DNA from: JBCBDX01 sp039822005
GTDB taxonomy: Bacteria > Pseudomonadota > Alphaproteobacteria > Rhizobiales > Rhizobiaceae
Direction of reading: 5' to 3'
Assembly: GCA_039822005.1 (NCBI GenBank)
Contig: JBCBMZ010000002.1
Location: forward strand, 372,001-436,000
DNA: 64,000 bases
Below are positions 58,974-64,000 of the stretch, piece by piece. Each line of letters begins with the position of its first letter. Position 1 is the stretch's first letter. The translations under genes and the position numbers were made by a program. The notes beneath the pieces were generated by a model. It saw nothing but the letters and a program-made list of their open reading frames with translations. It was not told the DNA's origin and ran no database searches.

Positions 58974-60197
58974 TCAAGTAACGCGTAGCGTTTCGAGCCC
59001 GTGAAAATGGTAGACGTCGGCATAGTGCGGCGTCTCGGCAAGTCTCGCTGCCGGCCATTGTTCGAACAGCACTGCGAGCATTTCCTGCAATTCGATCCGG
59101 GCGAGCGGCGCACCGATACAAAAATGGATGCCTGCGCCGAATGTGACGTTCTTTTGGTCGCCACGCGTCGGATCAAACCGCTGCGGTCTTGAAAAGGCAC
59201 GAGGGTCGCGATTGGCTGCGCCCAACAAAAGCGCTATTTCTTCGCCTTTTTTCAAGCCGATAGACTGGTCTTCGATTTCGAGGATCAGATCTTCAAGCGC
59301 GTAGCGGGTGAACATGTGCAGCGGTGCGTCGAAGCGCAAGAGTTCTTCTACTGTCGCTGCAGATTTTTCCGGCGTTGCAAATAGCGCTGCCGGATCATGG
59401 TCGCCGCTCAAGATGGTTTTGACCGCGTTGCCGAACTGGTGAACCGTGGCCTCGTGCCCTGCGTTCAACAAAACGACGACGGTCGAGATGAGTTCGTCCA
59501 GCGTGAGTTGTTCGCCTTCGCTTTCTACCGCGATGAGCGCAGAAAGAAGATCATCTCCAAGTTCGGCGCGCTTGCGCTCAATTTCCGTTTCAAGAAATTG
59601 GCCGAACTCACGTGCAGCCCGGTTGGCTGCCAGTTGCTCTTCCTGCGTGGGGTTGAGGACATACATGCGCACAATGGCATGGCTCCAATCGAGTAACTGC
59701 TGGCCATGATCATGGGAAACGCCAAGCAAATTGCATATCGTGATCAGCGGCACCTGCATGGCGTAGGAGCGCAGGAGTTCGACTTCTGAGCCCTTCAGTT
59801 TGCTGAGTTGCGTCTCACAAGTCGTTCTTATGGCTGATCGCAAGGTCTCCACTTGCCGCGACACAAATGCCTTGGTGATCAAGCGGCGCAATTTGGTGTG
59901 GGCCGGGGGCTCAAGTTCCAACAGGGAATATCGTTCAATGCGATCAAAATCGCGGAGATACGCGGGACGTTCCGGCCAGCCCAACTCTTGTCGGTTGGCC
60001 ACATGCAAGATTTGTCGGCCAAAGCGGCGGTCGCGCAAGACCCGGTCAACGGCACCAAAGCCAGCCAGCGCGACCTTGCCATATTCCTCCCAAAAAAAGA
60101 GCGGGTTTTGCGCGTGCATGCGCGCGTAAAACGAATACGGATCCTGCACAAAGTCTTTGTCGCGCGGCGATTGGCTAATGGTAGAAATTGCATTCAT
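58974..60197 (-). CDS. Cytochrome P450
   Basis: A 407-residue soluble P450 oxygenase. I-helix LNAGHEATVHQFGNAV (about 240-255, with Thr for oxygen activation), ExxR in EELLRFDAPL (about 281-290) and the haem-thiolate loop FGAGIHFCIGAPLARIEL (about 342-359) with axial Cys. Its length and lack of a membrane anchor fit bacterial class I enzymes. No ferredoxin or reductase is adjacent. The ATG at 60197 begins the conserved part; it is divergent from clpP with about 180 bases between. Confidence 0.93.
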   Translation of the reverse strand: MNAISTISQSPRDKDFVQDPYSFYARMHAQNPLFFWEEYGKVALAGFGAVDRVLRDRRFGRQILHVANRQELGWPERPAYLRDFDRIERYSLLELEPPAHTKLRRLITKAFVSRQVETLRSAIRTTCETQLSKLKGSEVELLRSYAMQVPLITICNLLGVSHDHGQQLLDWSHAIVRMYVLNPTQEEQLAANRAAREFGQFLETEIERKRAELGDDLLSALIAVESEGEQLTLDELISTVVVLLNAGHEATVHQFGNAVKTILSGDHDPAALFATPEKSAATVEELLRFDAPLHMFTRYALEDLILEIEDQSIGLKKGEEIALLLGAANRDPRAFSRPQRFDPTRGDQKNVTFGAGIHFCIGAPLARIELQEMLAVLFEQWPAARLAETPHYADVYHFHGLETLRVT

Positions 60198-60375
60198 GGA
60201 CACTGGTCCGTTACGAAAATTGCGGCCCTGAATGGACTTTAACGCCAGCTTGATCGCAATGAAACGCATTGCGAGTCTTGCACACGGGCGTTCGCGCACC
60301 TTATTTAGGGTGTCAAATTCGATTCCGACCCGCCGCGCAACCGCGTGCGCTCTCACAGTAATAAAAGGCTAATCC

Positions 60376-61002
60376 ATGCGCGATCCGCACCAAACTGCCA
60401 TGAACCTGGTTCCTATGGTTGTCGAGCAATCCAACCGTGGCGAACGCGCCTACGATATTTTTTCGCGCTTGCTGAAAGAGCGGATTATTTTCATCACCGG
60501 ACCCATTGAAGACGGAATGGCGTCTTTGGTTTGCGCACAGCTCCTTTTCCTGGAGGCTGAAAACCCTAAAAAAGAGATTGCATTGTATATCAATTCGCCA
60601 GGGGGCGTTGTGACCGCCGGTATGGCGATCTACGACACGATGCAATTCATCAAACCGCCGGTTTCAACGCTTTGTACGGGGCAGGCGGCATCCATGGGCT
60701 CCCTGCTTTTGGCCGCTGGTGCCAAGGATATGCGGTTTGCGTTGCCCAACGCCAATATCATGGTGCACCAGCCTTCAGGCGGTTACCAGGGCCAAGCGAC
60801 CGACATCATGATCCATGCAAAGTTCACCGAGCGTTTGAAGCGTCGCCTGAATGAAATATATGTGGAACACACCGGCAATGACTATGAAACCATTGAAGGT
60901 GCGTTGGAGCGCGATAATTTCATGACGGCACAAGAGGCCAAAGAATTCGGCTTGATCGACCGCGTGATCGCCTCGCGCGAAGGTACCGAAGGCGAATCAT
61001 AA
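60376..61002 (+). CDS. clpP: ATP-dependent Clp protease proteolytic subunit
   Basis: Tetradecameric serine protease. Triad: Ser106 (GQAASMGSLLLAAG), His131 (ANIMVHQPSGG) and Asp180 (ALERDNFMTAQEA). The 208 residues match the usual size. It is followed by clpX after 210 bases and then lon, the standard proteobacterial order. Confidence 0.97.
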   Translation: MRDPHQTAMNLVPMVVEQSNRGERAYDIFSRLLKERIIFITGPIEDGMASLVCAQLLFLEAENPKKEIALYINSPGGVVTAGMAIYDTMQFIKPPVSTLCTGQAASMGSLLLAAGAKDMRFALPNANIMVHQPSGGYQGQATDIMIHAKFTERLKRRLNEIYVEHTGNDYETIEGALERDNFMTAQEAKEFGLIDRVIASREGTEGES

Positions 61003-61212
61003 TCGTTGGGTTGAAGTATTGGGTATATTGCGGGCGAATTTTTGCCCCTTTTGCCGGTTTTCGTACTTAACAGGTTGTTCATTGCCGATTCGATACGATG
61101 GGAGAATCATTGCGCGTTAGCGCAAATTTACTCTCGAATGGTTTTGCACAGCCCTATGGATTGCATTTTGTCTGGCATCTGGTTTGATGTGGGCAGCGAA
61201 AGGAAAGCTTGA

Positions 61213-62490
61213 ATGAGCAAAGTTGGCGGCACCAGTTCTGGAGACGGAAAGAACACACTTTACTGTTCGTTTTGCGGCAAGAGCCAGCACGAGGTGCGCA
61301 AACTGATCGCAGGCCCGACCGTATTCATCTGCGATGAGTGCGTCGAACTTTGCATGGATATCATTCGCGAAGAGAGCAAATCATCTGTCGCGAAAGCCAG
61401 TGATGGCGTGCCAACGCCGCAGGAGATATTGGGCGTCCTCGATGATTACGTAATCGGTCAGCCATATGCAAAGCGCATCTTGTCTGTTGCAGTACACAAT
61501 CACTACAAGCGCTTGGCGCATGCGCAAGAAAATGAAGATGTTGAACTCGCAAAGTCCAACATTTTGCTGATCGGCCCAACCGGTTGCGGCAAAACCCTTT
61601 TGGCGCAGACCTTGGCTCGTATCATCGACGTTCCCTTCACCATGGCCGACGCTACTACATTGACCGAGGCCGGCTATGTTGGTGAAGATGTTGAAAATAT
61701 CATTTTGAAGCTACTTCAGGCATCTGACTACAATGTTGAGCGCGCGCAGCGCGGTATTGTCTATATCGATGAAATCGACAAGATTTCGCGCAAGTCGGAC
61801 AATCCGTCCATCACGCGCGATGTGTCCGGTGAAGGCGTTCAGCAAGCATTGTTGAAAATCATGGAAGGAACAGTCGCCGCAGTGCCGCCGCAGGGCGGAC
61901 GCAAACATCCGCAGCAGGAGTTCTTGCAAGTTGATACCGCAAACATACTTTTCCTGTGTGGCGGTGCGTTTGCCGGGCTCGACAAAATCATTTCTGATCG
62001 TGGTCGCAAAACGTCAATAGGCTTTGCTGCCGCCGTTGAGGCGCCGGAAGACCGCAATACCGGTGAGTTGTTCCGGTTGGTAGAACCTGAAGATTTGGTC
62101 AAATATGGTTTGATCCCCGAGTTTGTCGGGCGACTTCCGGTTTTGGCAACGTTGGAAGATTTGGATGAACCGGCACTCGTGCAGATCCTGACCGAACCAA
62201 AGAATGCGCTTGTAAAGCAATATCAGCGTCTCTTTGCGATGGAAGATGTTGAGCTGACATTTCATGAAGATGCACTGTCGGCGATTGCCCAGAAGGCAAT
62301 CGAACGCAAAACCGGTGCCCGCGGCCTTCGGTCCATCATGGAAGCGATTTTGCTCGATACCATGTTTGAATTGCCAGCGTTGGAGGGTGTTCGCGAAGTC
62401 GTGATCTCCGACGAAGTGGTCGCTGGCGGCGCTCGTCCGCTCTATATCTACAGCGACAAGTCGGAAGAGGCGACGGCTGAGAGCGCCTAA
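61213..62490 (+). CDS. clpX: ATP-dependent Clp protease ATPase subunit ClpX
   Basis: Hexameric AAA+ unfoldase that feeds ClpP. N-terminal zinc domain with Cys18/Cys21 (YCSFCGK) and Cys40/Cys43 (ICDEC); Walker A GPTGCGKT at 121-128, Walker B IVYIDEIDKI and the sensor/pore elements including GYVGEDVE. The 425 residues match the family. It follows clpP with a gap that could hold its own promoter. Confidence 0.97.
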   Translation: MSKVGGTSSGDGKNTLYCSFCGKSQHEVRKLIAGPTVFICDECVELCMDIIREESKSSVAKASDGVPTPQEILGVLDDYVIGQPYAKRILSVAVHNHYKRLAHAQENEDVELAKSNILLIGPTGCGKTLLAQTLARIIDVPFTMADATTLTEAGYVGEDVENIILKLLQASDYNVERAQRGIVYIDEIDKISRKSDNPSITRDVSGEGVQQALLKIMEGTVAAVPPQGGRKHPQQEFLQVDTANILFLCGGAFAGLDKIISDRGRKTSIGFAAAVEAPEDRNTGELFRLVEPEDLVKYGLIPEFVGRLPVLATLEDLDEPALVQILTEPKNALVKQYQRLFAMEDVELTFHEDALSAIAQKAIERKTGARGLRSIMEAILLDTMFELPALEGVREVVISDEVVAGGARPLYIYSDKSEEATAESA

Positions 62491-62722
62491 ACGGGGCGTT
62501 TTCACGCGATGGTGACATTAGCTTGTGAACGGACCGTTTGGACCGGCACTTGCTCGTTGCGAATCTGAATAGCCAGCGCAAAGCTTTGCAGGACAGTTGG
62601 GTTGAAATGCGCCGTAGGGTGCATCAACTATTGAAGGCTTGCAAAATCAAGCGGTCACGGGACCACAGGGTACGTGACACAACAGGCCCGTCTTAGCAGC
62701 GGGCAGCAAAAGGAAAGATCGC

Positions 62723-64000
62723 ATGTCAGATGCTATCAACAAGGAAACGCAGCCGGGCGGTCAGGACGGGCTTTATGCCGTTTTGCCGTTGCGCGATATT
62801 GTCGTGTTTCCTCATATGATCGTCCCGCTTTTCGTCGGGCGTGAAAAGTCCATACGGGCGTTGGAAGAGGTCATGGAAAATGACCGTCAAATTCTTCTGG
62901 CCACACAGATGGACGCGGCCGATGATGATCCGGCGGCCTCGCAGGTCCATAAGGTCGGCACGCTCGCCAATGTATTGCAACTGCTTAAACTGCCGGACAA
63001 CACGGTTAAGGTGCTGGTGGAAGGTGTAAACCGTGTCTCGATTGATCAGTACACCGATCGTGAAGAATTCATGGAAGCATCAGCGCTACCGGTGGCTGAA
63101 AATGCCGAGCCGGAGGTTGAGGTGGCTGCCCTGGCACGATCCGTCGTTGCCCAGTTTGAAGACTATGTGAAACTGAACAAAAAGATTTCACCGGACGTTG
63201 TGGGTGCGCTTGGTCAAATTGAAGACCATGCCAAGCTTGCCGATACCGTGGCATCGCATCTGGCGATCAAAATCCACGAAAAGCAGGAACTTCTGGAGAC
63301 GCTTTCGGTCAAGGAGCGCCTTGAAAAGGCGCTGGGCCACATGGAAGCCGAGATTTCCGTCTTGCAGGTGGAAAAACGTATCCGCAGCCGCGTCAAACGC
63401 CAGATGGAAAAAACGCAGCGCGAATATTATCTGAACGAGCAGATGAAAGCGATCCAGAAGGAACTGGGTGACGGCGAAGAAGGTGCCGGCGAACTGGCCG
63501 AACTGGAAGATCGTATCGCCAAAACAAAGCTCTCCAAAGAAGCGCGCGAAAAGGTGGATGCTGAGTTCAAAAAGCTCAAGCAAATGAGCCCGATGGCCGC
63601 TGAAGCGACCGTGGTGCGCAACTATCTTGATTGGATGCTGACCATTCCGTGGGGCAAGAAGTCTCGCGTCAAATATGATCTTGATCTGGCACAGGAGGTG
63701 CTGGACGGCGATCATTTTGGGCTTGAGAAGGTCAAGGAACGTATCATTGAATATTTGGCCGTTCAAAAACGCCAGAACAAGCTCAAGGGGCCAATCCTGT
63801 GCCTCGTCGGCCCTCCAGGTGTCGGTAAAACATCTCTGGCCAAGTCAATCGCCAAGGCGACAGGGCGGGAATATGTGCGCATGGCACTGGGCGGTGTGCG
63901 TGATGAGGCTGAGATCAGAGGCCACCGCCGCACCTATATCGGTTCCCAGCCCGGCAAAATCATCCAGTCGATGAAGAAAGCCAAAAAAGCCAATCCGCTC
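62723..64000 (+). CDS. lon: ATP-dependent protease Lon, partial
   Basis: AAA+ serine protease that degrades damaged and regulatory proteins. The window holds the first 426 codons: the LON substrate-binding domain (about 15-210, LYAVLPLRDIVVFPHMIVPLFVGR), the linker helices, and Walker A GPPGVGKTSLAK near residue 362, followed by RGHRRTYIGSQPGKI. The catalytic Ser/Lys domain is beyond the right edge. AAAGGAAAGA precedes the ATG. Confidence 0.96.
   Translation, partial: MSDAINKETQPGGQDGLYAVLPLRDIVVFPHMIVPLFVGREKSIRALEEVMENDRQILLATQMDAADDDPAASQVHKVGTLANVLQLLKLPDNTVKVLVEGVNRVSIDQYTDREEFMEASALPVAENAEPEVEVAALARSVVAQFEDYVKLNKKISPDVVGALGQIEDHAKLADTVASHLAIKIHEKQELLETLSVKERLEKALGHMEAEISVLQVEKRIRSRVKRQMEKTQREYYLNEQMKAIQKELGDGEEGAGELAELEDRIAKTKLSKEAREKVDAEFKKLKQMSPMAAEATVVRNYLDWMLTIPWGKKSRVKYDLDLAQEVLDGDHFGLEKVKERIIEYLAVQKRQNKLKGPILCLVGPPGVGKTSLAKSIAKATGREYVRMALGGVRDEAEIRGHRRTYIGSQPGKIIQSMKKAKKANPL

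Noticed and set aside
1..64000. CRISPR array, insertion sequence, prophage or toxin-antitoxin module
   Set aside because: No regularly spaced repeats, transposase, integrase, phage structural or recognised toxin genes were seen.

Overview
The window reads as a chromosomal segment of an alphaproteobacterium of the order Hyphomicrobiales (Rhizobiales). The evidence is gene order and family content: hemB next to a DUF6163 protein and an LdtR/LdtP pair; glyA-nrdR-ribD-ribE-ribH-nusB; bamE divergent from a ubiquinol-cytochrome c chaperone, then DUF177-plsX-fabH-ihfA-MerR-tRNA-Pro; rplM-rpsI near speB and a type 2 argC; and clpP-clpX-lon. The H+-pyrophosphatase, BCCT carrier, polyamine ABC importer, lactate permease and RTX protein would suit a marine or saline organism, but the genus cannot be named from this sequence.

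Layout. 1-3.9 kb: partial hemB, then cell-envelope control (DUF6163, LdtR, DUF1295, LdtP). 3.9-9.7 kb: one-carbon and riboflavin block (glyA, nrdR, ribD, ribE, ribH, nusB) followed by an MFS carrier. 9.9-13.5 kb: proton-pumping pyrophosphatase with a textbook terminator, then a three-gene ECF-sigma operon. 13.6-18.7 kb: envelope and lipid housekeeping genes ending in tRNA-Pro(GGG). 18.8-30.4 kb: an exopolysaccharide locus (GT2, polymerase-like protein, initiating sugar transferase, GT4, export lipoprotein, Wzz/BY-kinase-like protein, GNAT, polysaccharide deacetylase) interrupted by a PNPO-like gene. 30.6-37.0 kb: a polyamine uptake and oxidation operon with its own LysR gene. 37-42.2 kb: Dps-like ferritin, alpha/beta hydrolase with a divergent GlxA-type regulator, DUF2842 and heme A synthase. 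42.2-44.9 kb: an AT-rich non-coding stretch and a large coiled-coil/beta-helix/RTX protein. 45-50.3 kb: argC, speB, rhodanese, BCCT carrier, rpsI and rplM. 50.6-53.8 kb: acyl-CoA genes and a lactate permease. 53.9-57.2 kb: an accessory-looking patch with two diverged paralogues of unknown function around an amine-oxidase fragment, a VOC protein and a protein made of 30-residue repeats. 57.3-64 kb: metY, a small secreted Cys protein, a cytochrome P450, and clpP-clpX-lon (lon runs off the end).

Functional links. The polyamine operon imports putrescine/spermidine and oxidises the aldehyde made from putrescine; agmatinase at 46 kb makes putrescine from agmatine. The polysaccharide locus has initiation, polymerisation and export parts but no Wzx flippase in view. 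The chain-length protein keeps its Wzz part while its kinase part has lost the P-loop lysine and the terminal tyrosine cluster.

The least explained items are the RTX/beta-helix protein with four N-terminal helical repeats, the paralogous acidic proteins with the shared RAAVDTVE motif, the Lys/Arg-rich insertion in ribosomal protein S9, and the 30-residue tandem-repeat protein.
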